This document shows, piece by piece, positions 38,187 through 47,434 of a stretch of DNA of 64,000 bases. The DNA is from Roseicyclus sp. (GTDB lineage: Bacteria > Pseudomonadota > Alphaproteobacteria > Rhodobacterales > Rhodobacteraceae). Each line of letters begins with the position of its first letter. Positions within the stretch are counted from its first letter, which is position 1. Where the stretch lies: contig JAGYJU010000020.1 of NCBI GenBank assembly GCA_018401965.1, forward strand, positions 434,001-498,000, read 5' to 3'. Both the position numbers and the translations under genes were made by a program. The notes beneath the pieces are model-generated. The model searched no databases. It saw only the letters and a program-made list of their open reading frames with translations, and was not told the origin of the DNA.

Positions 38187-38690
38187 ATGAGTGCCAATCG
38201 CCGCCTGATCCTTGATCTGCCCGAACCCCTGTTTGCCGCCCTAGCCGAAGCCGCGGCGGCGCAGGGAAGAAGCTTGCCTTCGGAACTGCGGCTGCGGTTG
38301 CAGCGAAGCTTGCCGAAAAGCAGCGGGGAGAAAACGTCCGGCAGGACGGAGGAGCGGCTTCTTGCGCCCATCCGGGCGCGCGTCGCGCTGGATTTCGCAC
38401 AGGCGACCGGGTGGGGTGATCTGCAGGCGCGGCTTGCCGCCAAGGGTTTCGTGCTGCGCGAACGCGGCGGTGGGCTTGCGTTGCATCGGCTGTCGGACAA
38501 CCTGCGCCTGTGCAAAGGGTCGGAAATCGGCGCGGCCTATGCCGACTTGATGCGCCGGTTCAACGCACCTTTTCCCGGTCATTCGCACCGGCACCTGGTC
38601 GATCGAATTCTTGGCGGCGGGCCGTTCCCCCAGCCCCCGGCACCGCCCCGTTGGGATGACGACGATCCGGTGTTGATCGAACCCGGCTGA
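38187..38690 (+). CDS. Hypothetical protein under a CtrA site
   Basis: I do not recognise this 167-residue protein. Its N-terminus resembles a ribbon-helix-helix strand-helix unit (L-I-L-D-L-P-E-P-L-F-A-A-L-A-E-A-A). A central part with the conserved-looking A-T-G-W-G-D-L-Q and F-P-G-H-S-H-R-H-L-V-D motifs recalls C-terminal parts of plasmid relaxases. The C-terminus is Pro/Asp-rich. ATG 38187 is chosen; ATG 38166 would overlap the CtrA-type site region. It converges on the DUF4139 gene. Confidence 0.6.
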   Translation: MSANRRLILDLPEPLFAALAEAAAAQGRSLPSELRLRLQRSLPKSSGEKTSGRTEERLLAPIRARVALDFAQATGWGDLQARLAAKGFVLRERGGGLALHRLSDNLRLCKGSEIGAAYADLMRRFNAPFPGHSHRHLVDRILGGGPFPQPPAPPRWDDDDPVLIEPG

Positions 38691-38693
38691 GGA

Positions 38694-40325
38694 TCAGGGG
38701 CGCCAGGTCAGGATCTGCCCATCGGGCCAATCGAAATCCACCTGCATCTCGATCAGGGCCGTTTGCCCCGGTGCGACGGTCAGATCCCAGGCCTGCACAC
38801 CGCGCAGATCGTCGATGTCGCGGGCATCGGGGCTGGGGGACAGGGTCAGGGTCAGGTCAAGATCGTCTTGCTCGGCAAAGGGCGTCGCATACAGCACCCG
38901 CACCGGTTCCGCGCTGTCGCCGGTGTTCTCGACCCCAAAGGCAATATCGCGCATCTGGGTGTTGGTCGTGGTGAACAGGCCCCGGTCGCCTTCGGCCAGC
39001 GACCTGTCGATCCAGACCAGGCGCAGGTGATCCAGCGGGCCAAAGGCGAAATCGGCCCGCGCCCCGGCGGCGATCAGGGGCAGCACATCATCCCCGATCA
39101 AGGCGCCATCGCGGTAGAACCGCGCGGGGCCGGGCAAGATCGGCGTGCCGCTGTCATTGCGCGCCATGGCCACGAGAAACGCGGTCTGATCAAGGCGCGG
39201 CACGGCGCGGGCTTGGGTTTCGGCGGTCAGGTCCAGCGTATCGAGCGGCAAGACCGCTTCGCCGCCGGGGCCGATGCTGACCGGGTCGGCATAGGGATAG
39301 CTGACAGACAAGCCGTTGACCTGCACCTCGGCGCGGGGTGCGGGTTCTGCCCCGTCCAGCATGGCGCTGGGCAGGATATCCCCGAGCCGCGCCTCGGGCA
39401 TGGCGAGGCTTGGGGGCTGGTCCATGATCCGGGCGGGCGTGGGCGACAGGGTGGATGGCCCGCGCTGACGATTGGGTTGGCCGGTGGAAAAGGTCATCGT
39501 CACGTTTTCCCAGCGCGCCGCACCCGAGGTGTAGACGGATATGAACCGGTCCACCGCCAGCGTGCCATCGTCACTGTCGAGGCGAAGCTCGTAGGCCGGT
39601 TCCCAGCCCGCGCCATAGCTGAGGTAGTCGAGTGCCAGGGGCAGCACGGTTTCCGCCTCCGCGCGCAGCGACACCTCGATCACGTCGATCGTGGTGCCAA
39701 AGGGGCGCAGCCGCGCCAGGTCGGCGCGCGCGGCATTCAGGGCATCCTGGCGGTCGGCCAAGGCATCGACCTGCCTGCGACGGGCGATCCGGGCTGTCAG
39801 AAGCGCAGTCTCGATGCGCGCGGTTTCGGCGCCGAGCGTGGCCAATGTCTGCGCGATCTGGCCCGGGTCGGCGGGCATCACCGCGCCATCCGGGCCGCCG
39901 CGCCCAAGCGCGGCAAGATAGTCGTTCTGCACCTCCAGCGCGCGCAGGGCGGTATCTGCAGCGGCCAGGTCATCCTGCGCGCGTTGAACGGCATCCTCTG
40001 CCGCCAGAACCGCGGCGCGAGCTGCCGCCTGGGCAGGATCATCGAGCGCGCCCTCGGCGATCACGTGGCCGGATATCCAGTGCGGGGTGCCAAGCCTCTC
40101 GCCCCCTGGCCCGGTGACCTCGATCAGGTCGGCCTGGCCTGCGTCCGGCATCGCGATCAGCAGGCGGTGGTCGCCGGGCGGCATGGTGACGGTTGCGCGG
40201 CGGGTGATGTTCGCGCCCGACAGGAACACCGTCGCCTCTGAAATATCGGCCCGTATCAGGATGTCATTGGCCAAGGCTGCGGTGCTGGCCAGCAGGGTGG
40301 CGGTCAGGGTCAGGGCAAAGCGCAT
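38694..40325 (-). CDS. DUF4139 / mucoidy-inhibitor-A-like secreted protein
   Basis: The 543-residue protein starts with a Sec signal peptide (M-R-F-A-L-T-L-T-A-T-L-L-A-S ending A-L-A-N). A beta domain, a coiled coil of about 100 residues (about 110-220) and a C-terminal beta-rich DUF4139 domain containing Y-G-A-G-W-E-P-A-Y-E-L-R-L follow. The family is uncharacterised; the name mucoidy inhibitor A comes from a fungal relative. It is monocistronic and converges on the upstream gene (4-nt gap). Confidence 0.82.
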   Translation of the reverse strand: MRFALTLTATLLASTAALANDILIRADISEATVFLSGANITRRATVTMPPGDHRLLIAMPDAGQADLIEVTGPGGERLGTPHWISGHVIAEGALDDPAQAAARAAVLAAEDAVQRAQDDLAAADTALRALEVQNDYLAALGRGGPDGAVMPADPGQIAQTLATLGAETARIETALLTARIARRRQVDALADRQDALNAARADLARLRPFGTTIDVIEVSLRAEAETVLPLALDYLSYGAGWEPAYELRLDSDDGTLAVDRFISVYTSGAARWENVTMTFSTGQPNRQRGPSTLSPTPARIMDQPPSLAMPEARLGDILPSAMLDGAEPAPRAEVQVNGLSVSYPYADPVSIGPGGEAVLPLDTLDLTAETQARAVPRLDQTAFLVAMARNDSGTPILPGPARFYRDGALIGDDVLPLIAAGARADFAFGPLDHLRLVWIDRSLAEGDRGLFTTTNTQMRDIAFGVENTGDSAEPVRVLYATPFAEQDDLDLTLTLSPSPDARDIDDLRGVQAWDLTVAPGQTALIEMQVDFDWPDGQILTWRP

Positions 40326-40443
40326 GGTATGGCGGTCCTTACGGGTCACACGTCCCGCACAGAGGTGCGCCTTTGCGTGGTGCAAGACAATGGCCGCGCC
40401 GGGGTGCGCGGGTCTTGGGCGGATTGCCACCGATGATGCCAGG

Positions 40444-40476
40444 AAAAAGACCGGTCAAGGTTTCCCCCGACCGGTC
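40444..40476 (-). terminator. Intrinsic terminator of asd
   Basis: On the minus strand two GACCGGTC arms flank a 12-nt loop and are followed by five T. It lies 24 nt downstream of the asd stop. Confidence 0.75.
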
Positions 40477-40499
40477 CCGAATTCTGCCGCACGACCGGC

Positions 40500-41522
40500 T
40501 CAGCCCTTTTTCAGCACCCGGTTGCCCAGCGTTTCGGCGATCTGCACCGCGTTCAGCGCCGCGCCCTTGCGCAGGTTGTCGGACACGCACCACAGGTTGA
40601 TGCCATTGTCGATCGTGCTGTCTTGCCGGATGCGGCTGATGAAGGTGGCGTAATCGCCCACGCATTCGACGGGGGTGACGTAGCCACCGTCTTCGCGCTT
40701 GTCGATCACCATCACGCCGGGTGCTTCGCGCAGGATATCGCGCGCCTCGTCTTCATCGAGAAATTCTTCGAATTCGATGTTGATCGATTCGGAATGCCCG
40801 ACGAAAACCGGCACCCGGACACAGGTCGCGGTGACCTTGATCCGCGTGTCGAGGATTTTCTTGGTTTCCGCGACCATCTTCCATTCTTCCTTGGTCTCGC
40901 CGCTGTCGAGGAACTTGTCGATATGCGGGATGACGTTGAAGGCGATCTGCTTGGTGAACTTGGAGGGCGCGCGTTCCTGGCCGGGCACATACATGCCCTT
41001 GGTCTGATCCCACAGCTCGTCCATGCCTTCCTTTCCGGCACCCGACACCGATTGGTAGGTCGACACCACCACGCGCTTGATCGTGGCGCGGTCATGCAGC
41101 GGCTTGAGCGCGACAACCATCTGGGCGGTGGAACAGTTCGGGTTGGCGATGATGTTTTTCTTGGCATAGCCCAGAACCGCCTCGGGGTTCACTTCGGGCA
41201 CGACCAGCGGCACATCGGCATCATAGCGATACAGCGACGAATTATCGATCACGACGCACCCGGCCTTGGCGGCCTTGGGGGCATAGATCGCCGTCGCCTC
41301 GGACCCGATGGCAAACAGCGCGATATCCCAGCCGGTGAAATCGAAGGTGTCGAGGTCTTTGGTTTTCAGGGTCTTGTCGCCAAAGCTGCATTCTGATCCC
41401 AGCGATTTGCGGCTGGCCAGTGCCACGATCTCGTCGACGGGGAATTCCCGTTCGGCGAGGATGTTCAGCATTTCGCGGCCCACGTTGCCCGTGGCACCTG
41501 CGACGACGACTCGGTATCCCAT
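40500..41522 (-). CDS. asd: Aspartate-semialdehyde dehydrogenase
   Basis: Asd reduces aspartyl phosphate to the semialdehyde for lysine, methionine, threonine and diaminopimelate synthesis. The NADP fold starts G-A-T-G-N-V-G, the catalytic Cys is residue 130 in N-P-N-C-S-T-A-Q, and the conserved R-V-P-V-F-V-G-H-S segment follows. The 340-residue form begins M-G-Y-R-V-V-V at ATG 41520-41522. It is transcribed alone, away from the helicase gene. Confidence 0.95.
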   Translation of the reverse strand: MGYRVVVAGATGNVGREMLNILAEREFPVDEIVALASRKSLGSECSFGDKTLKTKDLDTFDFTGWDIALFAIGSEATAIYAPKAAKAGCVVIDNSSLYRYDADVPLVVPEVNPEAVLGYAKKNIIANPNCSTAQMVVALKPLHDRATIKRVVVSTYQSVSGAGKEGMDELWDQTKGMYVPGQERAPSKFTKQIAFNVIPHIDKFLDSGETKEEWKMVAETKKILDTRIKVTATCVRVPVFVGHSESINIEFEEFLDEDEARDILREAPGVMVIDKREDGGYVTPVECVGDYATFISRIRQDSTIDNGINLWCVSDNLRKGAALNAVQIAETLGNRVLKKG

Positions 41523-41838
41523 AGTCCTTGATCCTTCGGGGTAATGAATGTCGGGCACATAAAGGATGCATGGCCAAAGGAAAAGGGCCGCAAGGCTTGA
41601 CTTGCGCGGTCGGAAGCCGCATGTGCCCTTCATGTCGCCGCGCTGCCGCGTGAGCAGCCGGGGCATGGGTTTTCCCCATGCGCCTGACGGCGGCACACCA
41701 ATTTCCCCAGGTCCCACTCACGCAGGGTTCTGACGATCGCGCCGATGAGCGGCCCGGTCGCACCCTCGATTGTCGCGCGGCTTGCGCGGCCACTGTTCAT
41801 GGCGCGTGCGCTCTGCGCATCGCCTGAAAGGATATGAT

Positions 41839-43125
41839 TTGTTCGATTTCGACATGCTTGGCCTGAACAAGGTTCTGCTCAACGCGCTCAAGGCCGGTGG
41901 CTTTGACACACCCACCCCGATCCAGAACCAGGCGATCCCGCTTGCGATGGACGGCCATGACATCCTGGGCCTGGCCCAGACCGGCACCGGCAAGACGCTG
42001 GCCTTTGGCCTGCCGCTGATCGCCCACCTGATGGAAGAAGATACCCGCCCCCAGACGCGGACGGCCCGCGCGCTGATCCTTGCGCCCACGCGAGAGTTGG
42101 TGAACCAGATTTCCGACAGCCTGCGGGTCTTTACGATCAACACGCCGATCAAGATCGCCACCGTGGTCGGCGGCCAGTCGATCAACCGCCAGATCGGCGT
42201 CATGGCGCGCGGCACCGACATTCTCGTGGCCACGCCCGGCCGTCTGATCGACCTGATGGATCGCGGCGCGGTCGACCTGCGCCAGGCGCGTCACCTGGTG
42301 CTGGATGAAGCCGACCAGATGCTGGATCTGGGCTTTATCCATGCGCTGCGCCGGATCGCGCCGAAACTGGGTACACCGCGCCAGACCATGCTGTTTTCGG
42401 CCACCATGCCCAAGCAGATGGAAGAATTGTCCCGCGCCTACCTGACCAACCCGCGCAAGGTGCAGGTGTCGCTGCCGGGCAAGGCCGCCGACAAGGTGAC
42501 GCAATCGGTGCGCTACATGGAAAAGGGCGACAAGCCCAAGGTGCTGCGCGAAATCCTTGCGCGGGATCCGGGCGCGCTGACGCTGGTCTTTGCCCGCACC
42601 AAGCACGGGGCTGAAAAGCTGATGACGGGGCTTGTGGCCGATGGGTTCAACGCGGCCTCGATCCATGGCAACAAAAGCCAGGGCCAGCGCGACCGTGCCA
42701 TCAAGGGGTTCCGCGATGGCAAGATCAACATCCTGGTCGCCACCGACGTGGCCGCGCGGGGCATCGACATTCCCGGCGTGTCCTATGTGATCAACTACGA
42801 ATTGCCCGACACGCCGGACAATTACGTGCACCGGATCGGCCGCACCGCGCGCGCTGGCCGCGAGGGTGAGGCGATCGCGTTCTGCTGCGCCGAAGAAGTC
42901 GATCTGCTGGTGCAGATCGAAAAGGTGATGAAGGCGGAAATCCCCGTCGCCTCCGGCACCCGCCCGCGCGCGGTCAAGATGGTCAAGCCGCAGCGCGGCG
43001 GCGGCGGTGGCGGCGGCAATGCCGGTCGCGGTCGTGGTCCGGGGCAGGGCGCCAAACCTGCCGGGCGGCCCTTTGCGGCGGCCAAACCCCAAGGTCGCCG
43101 CCCCCGTCGCCCCCGCGCGGCATAA
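41839..43125 (+). CDS. DEAD-box RNA helicase
   Basis: The enzyme is an ATP-dependent RNA unwindase. It has the Q motif F-D-T-P-T-P-I-Q, motif I A-Q-T-G-T-G-K-T, motif II D-E-A-D, motif III S-A-T and motif VI H-R-I-G-R-T-A-R. The C-terminus is a Gly/Arg-rich basic tail. I chose TTG 41839, with AAAGGA 6 nt upstream; ATG 41854 is the alternative. The specific RhlE/RhlB/CsdA subgroup cannot be fixed. A terminator follows. Confidence 0.9.
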   Translation: MFDFDMLGLNKVLLNALKAGGFDTPTPIQNQAIPLAMDGHDILGLAQTGTGKTLAFGLPLIAHLMEEDTRPQTRTARALILAPTRELVNQISDSLRVFTINTPIKIATVVGGQSINRQIGVMARGTDILVATPGRLIDLMDRGAVDLRQARHLVLDEADQMLDLGFIHALRRIAPKLGTPRQTMLFSATMPKQMEELSRAYLTNPRKVQVSLPGKAADKVTQSVRYMEKGDKPKVLREILARDPGALTLVFARTKHGAEKLMTGLVADGFNAASIHGNKSQGQRDRAIKGFRDGKINILVATDVAARGIDIPGVSYVINYELPDTPDNYVHRIGRTARAGREGEAIAFCCAEEVDLLVQIEKVMKAEIPVASGTRPRAVKMVKPQRGGGGGGGNAGRGRGPGQGAKPAGRPFAAAKPQGRRPRRPRAA

Positions 43126-43150
43126 GCCGGGCCCTTGGTATGTTGACAGG

Positions 43151-43180
43151 AACAAGCCGCCCTTGGGCGGCTTGTTTTTT
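43151..43180 (+). terminator. Intrinsic terminator after the helicase gene
   Basis: The stem AAGCCGCCC / GGGCGGCTT is followed by a T-run, 26 nt after the helicase stop. It lies 7 nt beyond the end of the convergent MFS gene and could act on both. Confidence 0.85.
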
Positions 43181-43186
43181 GCCGAT

Positions 43187-44362
43187 CTAGCCGGTGCTGT
43201 CGCGCGACCACAGGTAGACCGTCAGCCCGGCAAGGATGGCCAGGCCGATGATCCCGAACAGCGCGCCATAGGCTTCCGTGGGGGCGCGGGTTTGGGCCAG
43301 CGCCGCATAGGTCGGGGCACTGGCGAATTGCATGACGCCAGCGCCGCCCATTCCGAACAGGTTCAAAAGCGTGACCCCCCGGCCGGTCAGATGCGGCGGG
43401 CAAAAGCTCCGGCCATGGCTGATGACGATGGGGTAGGACGCGCCCAAGAGGCCGATCGCGGCAAATATTGCGATGGCGGCCCACAGGCCGCTTGGCGGGA
43501 AGGCCCAGAAACTCAGGCACAAGATCGCCACCCCGGCATTGCCGATCAGGATGGGCCGCTTGCGCCCGCCAAACAGGCGGTCGGCGGGGCCATAGATGAA
43601 ATTCCCGGCCACCATCGCCAAGCCCATGACCAGTGTCGCGCTGCCGATCTGGCCAAGGTCCGCGCCGAAACGGTCGCTGATATAGGGGCTGATCCACAGG
43701 CCACGCAGGCCGGCGGCGGGCGCGTAGCAGACGAACATCATCGCCAGGATCGGCCAAAGCGCGGGCATTTTCAGCAGATCGATCAGCGACCCTTTCGCCT
43801 CGCCTTCCGGTTTGGCAGGGTCTCGCACCAGCACCGCGATGGCGATGGCGATGACTGCGGTCAGCGCCGCGAAACTGCCCACGGTCATGCGCCAGCCAAA
43901 GATGTCGATCAACCAGGCCAGGGGCGCCGCCGACAGGATATTCCCGAGCGAGGACACGCCGACGGTCACGCCTGCCAGCGTGCCGAAGATCGCCGGGGCG
44001 AATTGCCGGGCAAAGATGAAATAGGTCGACATCAGGATCGGGGCGCAGCCGATGCCGATCAGAACCATGGCGGCCGTGATCGCCCCCGGCCCTTGCGCCA
44101 TGGCAAACAGCGCCGAACCACCCGCCCCGCCGATGCCGAACAAGACCGCGCTGGTGCGGCGCGGCCCGAGATGGTCAAGCGCCCATCCCACCGGCAATTG
44201 CATCAGCGCGAAAGCCGCGAACCACAGGCCCGAGGCGCGGGCCAGGTCGGCGGTGGTCGCCCCGATTTCCTCCATCAACACCGGCGACAGAACCGCAAGG
44301 AACGCGCGGTAGAACTGGCTAAGCGTATAGGCAACAATCAGGAATGCGATACCGGCGCGCAT
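43187..44362 (-). CDS. Major facilitator superfamily transporter
   Basis: The 391-residue protein has twelve hydrophobic segments. The loop 2-3 motif is degenerate (G-W-A-L-D-H-L-G-P-R-R-T). I chose the ATG at 44360-44362. The substrate is unknown. It diverges from the iron-binding protein gene; the 183-nt gap has a perfect GACCCTG/CAGGGTC inverted repeat (44392-44411). A role in iron or siderophore traffic is possible from position only. Confidence 0.82.
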   Translation of the reverse strand: MRAGIAFLIVAYTLSQFYRAFLAVLSPVLMEEIGATTADLARASGLWFAAFALMQLPVGWALDHLGPRRTSAVLFGIGGAGGSALFAMAQGPGAITAAMVLIGIGCAPILMSTYFIFARQFAPAIFGTLAGVTVGVSSLGNILSAAPLAWLIDIFGWRMTVGSFAALTAVIAIAIAVLVRDPAKPEGEAKGSLIDLLKMPALWPILAMMFVCYAPAAGLRGLWISPYISDRFGADLGQIGSATLVMGLAMVAGNFIYGPADRLFGGRKRPILIGNAGVAILCLSFWAFPPSGLWAAIAIFAAIGLLGASYPIVISHGRSFCPPHLTGRGVTLLNLFGMGGAGVMQFASAPTYAALAQTRAPTEAYGALFGIIGLAILAGLTVYLWSRDSTG

Positions 44363-44499
44363 GGTTTGGTCCCTTCCCCGTGTCCCGGCGCGACCCTGCA
44401 CCGCCAGGGTCACAGCAGCAAGGCCGCGCGGTTTCCGATCTTTTTTGTCGGGATTATTGACATGCGCCGCGTCATGGGGTTCAAGGACGCCAACCCAGC

Positions 44500-44514
44500 T
44501 GAGTAAATCAGTCA
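44500..44514 (+). promoter_or_regulatory. Candidate iron-responsive operator upstream of the Fe-binding protein
   Basis: The imperfect palindrome TGA-GTAAATCAG-TCA lies 31 nt upstream of the start. It overlaps a TATAGGAT -10-like region (44517-44524). It resembles the iron-Rhodo-box/RirA-type elements of alphaproteobacteria, but the match is partial. Confidence 0.4.
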
Positions 44515-44545
44515 GGTATAGGATCGGACCAGAACGGAGTGTCAC

Positions 44546-45565
44546 ATGACCCGCACCCTTGCCGCCCTTTTGGGCACCGCCATCGCCGCCTCGACCCTGA
44601 CCGCCGCACAGGCGCAGGAACTCAACCTGTATTCGTCGCGCCATTACGATACGGATGAACGGCTTTATTCCGATTTCACCGCCGCCACCGGCATCACGGT
44701 CAACCGGATCGAAGGCAATGCCGACGAATTGATCGCGCGGATGCAGGCCGAGGGGGCCAATAGCCCCGCCGACGTGTTCCTGACGGTCGACACCGTGCGC
44801 CTTGCGCGCGCCACCGAGATGGGCCTGTTGCAGCCGGTCGACAGCGCGGTTCTCGAGGCGCGCGTGCCGGGCTACCTGCAAGATGACGGCAACCATTGGT
44901 TCGCCTTTTCGCAGCGCGCGCGCATCTTGTTCTATGACAAGACCGAGGTGACCAACCCGCCCCAGACCTACCAGGATCTGGCCGATCCCGCCTATGCCGG
45001 GCAGGTCTGCATCCGCTCGGCCACCAATGTCTACACGCAGAACATCGTCGCGGCCTTGATCGCACATCTGGGCGAAGAGGCGGCGCAGGATTGGGCCACC
45101 GCCGTGGTCGGCAATTTCGCCCGCGCGCCGCAGGGTGGCGATACCGACCAGCTGCGTGGCGTCGCCTCGGGGGAGTGTGGGATCGCGATGTCCAACACCT
45201 ATTACTATTCGCGCATCATCCGCGAAGGCGACAGCCAGATCACGCCCGAACAGCTGGCCAATATCGGCTGGGTCTTCCCGAACCAGAATGACATCGGCGC
45301 GCATATGAACGTATCGGGCGGCGGTGTCGCGGCCAATGCGCCGAACCGCGAGAATGCCATCGCCTTCCTGGAATACCTGACCTCGGACCAGGCGCAGCAG
45401 TATTTCTCGGCCGGTAATGATGAATACCCGGCGGTTCCCGGTGTGGGCCTGGCCCCTTCGGTTGCCGCGCTTGGCATCTTCCGGCCCGACACCATCGACC
45501 TGTCCGACATCGCGGCAAATGTCGAAACGGCGGTCACGGTGTTGAACAACGCCGGATGGGAATGA
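44546..45565 (+). CDS. Iron(III) ABC transporter substrate-binding protein
   Basis: This periplasmic ferric-binding protein (FbpA/FutA type) has 339 residues. A Sec signal ends A-A-Q-A-Q. The mature start L-N-L-Y-S-S-R-H-Y is family-typical, and the C-terminal Tyr pair in N-T-Y-Y-Y-S-R provides iron ligands. It has its own terminator. The permease is on the opposite strand, convergent, and no ATPase gene is beside it. Confidence 0.9.
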   Translation: MTRTLAALLGTAIAASTLTAAQAQELNLYSSRHYDTDERLYSDFTAATGITVNRIEGNADELIARMQAEGANSPADVFLTVDTVRLARATEMGLLQPVDSAVLEARVPGYLQDDGNHWFAFSQRARILFYDKTEVTNPPQTYQDLADPAYAGQVCIRSATNVYTQNIVAALIAHLGEEAAQDWATAVVGNFARAPQGGDTDQLRGVASGECGIAMSNTYYYSRIIREGDSQITPEQLANIGWVFPNQNDIGAHMNVSGGGVAANAPNRENAIAFLEYLTSDQAQQYFSAGNDEYPAVPGVGLAPSVAALGIFRPDTIDLSDIAANVETAVTVLNNAGWE

Positions 45566-45596
45566 CCTGCTCGGTCTTTCTGATACAAGATCAACG

Positions 45597-45622
45597 CGGG
45601 CGCCCCGGTGGCGCCCGTTTTC
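45597..45622 (+). terminator. Intrinsic terminator after the iron-binding protein gene
   Basis: The stem CGGGCGCC / GGCGCCCG with a 5-nt loop is followed by TTTTC, 31 nt after the stop. Confidence 0.85.
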
Positions 45623-45637
45623 TTTGGGGCAGCCCTG

Positions 45638-47287
45638 TCAGCCGCGCCGCGTTTCGCGCCCGATGCTCCAGCACAAGAGCGCCACAGGCAATAGCCCGAC
45701 GGCCCCGATGACCAGGCTGGGCACCGCCGCCTCGGCCAGCCGTTCATCCGAGGCAAGCCTGTGGGCCTGCACCGCCAGCGTGTCATAGTTGAAAGGCCGC
45801 AAGATCAGCGTGGCGGGCAGTTCCTTCATCACATCGACGAAAACGATCAACAGCGCTGTCAGGATCGCGGGCTGCAAGATCGGCACATGGACACGGGCCA
45901 GCATCGGTGTCGGCCCATAACCCAGCGTGCGGGCCACGGCATCCATGTTGGGGTTCACCGTGGCCAAGCCCGCCTCGTAGGTGTTCAGCGCCACGGCCAT
46001 GAAGCGCACCATGTAGGCCGCGATCATCAGCCAGATCGAGCCGGTGATCAAAAGCCCGGTGTCGATGCCGAAATTCGTCTCCATCACGCGGTCGAGCGCA
46101 TTGTCGAAGCTGGCGAAGGGAAACAAAAGCCCCACCGCGATCACGCCGCCCGGCACGGCATAGCCGATCCCCGCGATGCGCAGCCCGGTTTTTGCCGCGC
46201 GCGTCGGAAAGATGCGGGCATTGAACCCCATCGCGATGGCGGCCCCCACCGTCAAGACGGCGGCGATGCCCGCCAGCGTCAGCGAATGCTGCAAAAAGCC
46301 AAGGTAACGCGGCGAGAACAGGATCTGGCTGGTCCCCGAGGCCAGTGCGACCAGGATGCCGCTGGGCAGCAGGAAGCCAAAGAAAACAGGCAGGCTGCAG
46401 GCGATGATCGCACCCGCGGCTGCGCGCCCGCGCAGGGTGACCGGTTCCATCCGCTCAAAGCGGCGGCCTGCATCATGGTGGCGCTGGTTTTGCCTTTGCC
46501 GACGTTCGAGCGTGGCAAGTGCCAGGGCGACGACCATCAAGCACAGCGCAAGCTGTGCCGCCGCCGCCCGGTCGAACAGGCCGAACCAGCTGACATAGAT
46601 GCCGGTGGCGAATGTCTGCACGCTGAAATAGGCGGTGGTGCCGTAATCGGCCAAGGTTTCCATCATCGCCAGCAACACGCCGCCCGCGATGGCCGGGCGC
46701 GCCACCGGCACCGAGACGCGGAAAAATGCCCCCCACGGCCCCAATCCCAAGGTGCGCGCCGCGATATAGGCGGTTGCGGATTGGCGCAAAAAGGCCGCCC
46801 GCGCCAAAAGGTAGACATAAGGGTAGAGCACGAAGATCAGCATCGCGGCCGCGCCGCCGAGCGACCGGATTTCCGGGAACCAGTAGTCGCGTGGGCCCCA
46901 GCCTGTCAGATCGCGCAAGCTTGATTGCACGAGGCCCGGATGATCCAGGAAATCGGTATAGGCATAGGCCAGGACATAGGCCGGGTAGGTCAGCGGCAGC
47001 GCCAGGGCGATTTCCAGGATCCTCCGGCCGGGGAACCGGGTGGCGGTCACCAACCATGCGGTCGCCGTGCCGATGATCCCGGTGCCGACCGCCACGGCCA
47101 GCACCAGGACCGCAGTCGTGCCCGCGTAGCGCGGCAGCACCGAACCGGCCAGCGCGCGCAGCGTCTCGCCGCCGCCGCCAAGCGCGGCGATGGCCACCGC
47201 CACCATGGGCAAAAGGCACAGCGCGGCGACAAGCCAGGCAAGCGCTGACAAGCGTCGGGAACGGTGAAGTGCGGAGGTATTGGACAT
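45638..47287 (-). CDS. Iron(III) ABC transporter permease
   Basis: The 549-residue protein is a fused two-domain permease of about twelve helices, FbpB type. Two EAA-like coupling loops are visible (A-A-R-T-L-G-L-G-P-W and A-R-T-L-G-Y-G-P-T-P). It starts at ATG 47285-47287 and diverges from the ArsR-ArsC gene. It converges on the binding-protein gene, which is an unusual arrangement since fbpA and fbpB are normally co-directional. Confidence 0.88.
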   Translation of the reverse strand: MSNTSALHRSRRLSALAWLVAALCLLPMVAVAIAALGGGGETLRALAGSVLPRYAGTTAVLVLAVAVGTGIIGTATAWLVTATRFPGRRILEIALALPLTYPAYVLAYAYTDFLDHPGLVQSSLRDLTGWGPRDYWFPEIRSLGGAAAMLIFVLYPYVYLLARAAFLRQSATAYIAARTLGLGPWGAFFRVSVPVARPAIAGGVLLAMMETLADYGTTAYFSVQTFATGIYVSWFGLFDRAAAAQLALCLMVVALALATLERRQRQNQRHHDAGRRFERMEPVTLRGRAAAGAIIACSLPVFFGFLLPSGILVALASGTSQILFSPRYLGFLQHSLTLAGIAAVLTVGAAIAMGFNARIFPTRAAKTGLRIAGIGYAVPGGVIAVGLLFPFASFDNALDRVMETNFGIDTGLLITGSIWLMIAAYMVRFMAVALNTYEAGLATVNPNMDAVARTLGYGPTPMLARVHVPILQPAILTALLIVFVDVMKELPATLILRPFNYDTLAVQAHRLASDERLAEAAVPSLVIGAVGLLPVALLCWSIGRETRRG

Positions 47288-47410
47288 GGGCGCCGTGGCT
47301 GCGGTCGTTGAAAGGCAATCCGATCTCTTTTGTCAGGCTTTGGCTGGATTGCAAGCGATGGCCCGCTCTCTGGGCGCGTCTGTCGCAAAAGCTTCACTTG
47401 CGTCGCCCCG

Positions 47411-47434
47411 ATTATTCGATATTTCGAGAATTAT
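47411..47434 (+). promoter_or_regulatory. Candidate ArsR operator
   Basis: An imperfect AT-rich palindrome (outer arms AT-x-ATTC and GAAT-x-AT) surrounds TCGA-TATT-TCGA at 47416-47427. It covers the position just upstream of, and touching, the ATG at 47433. The fused ArsR domain may bind here. The assignment is by pattern and position. Confidence 0.4.
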
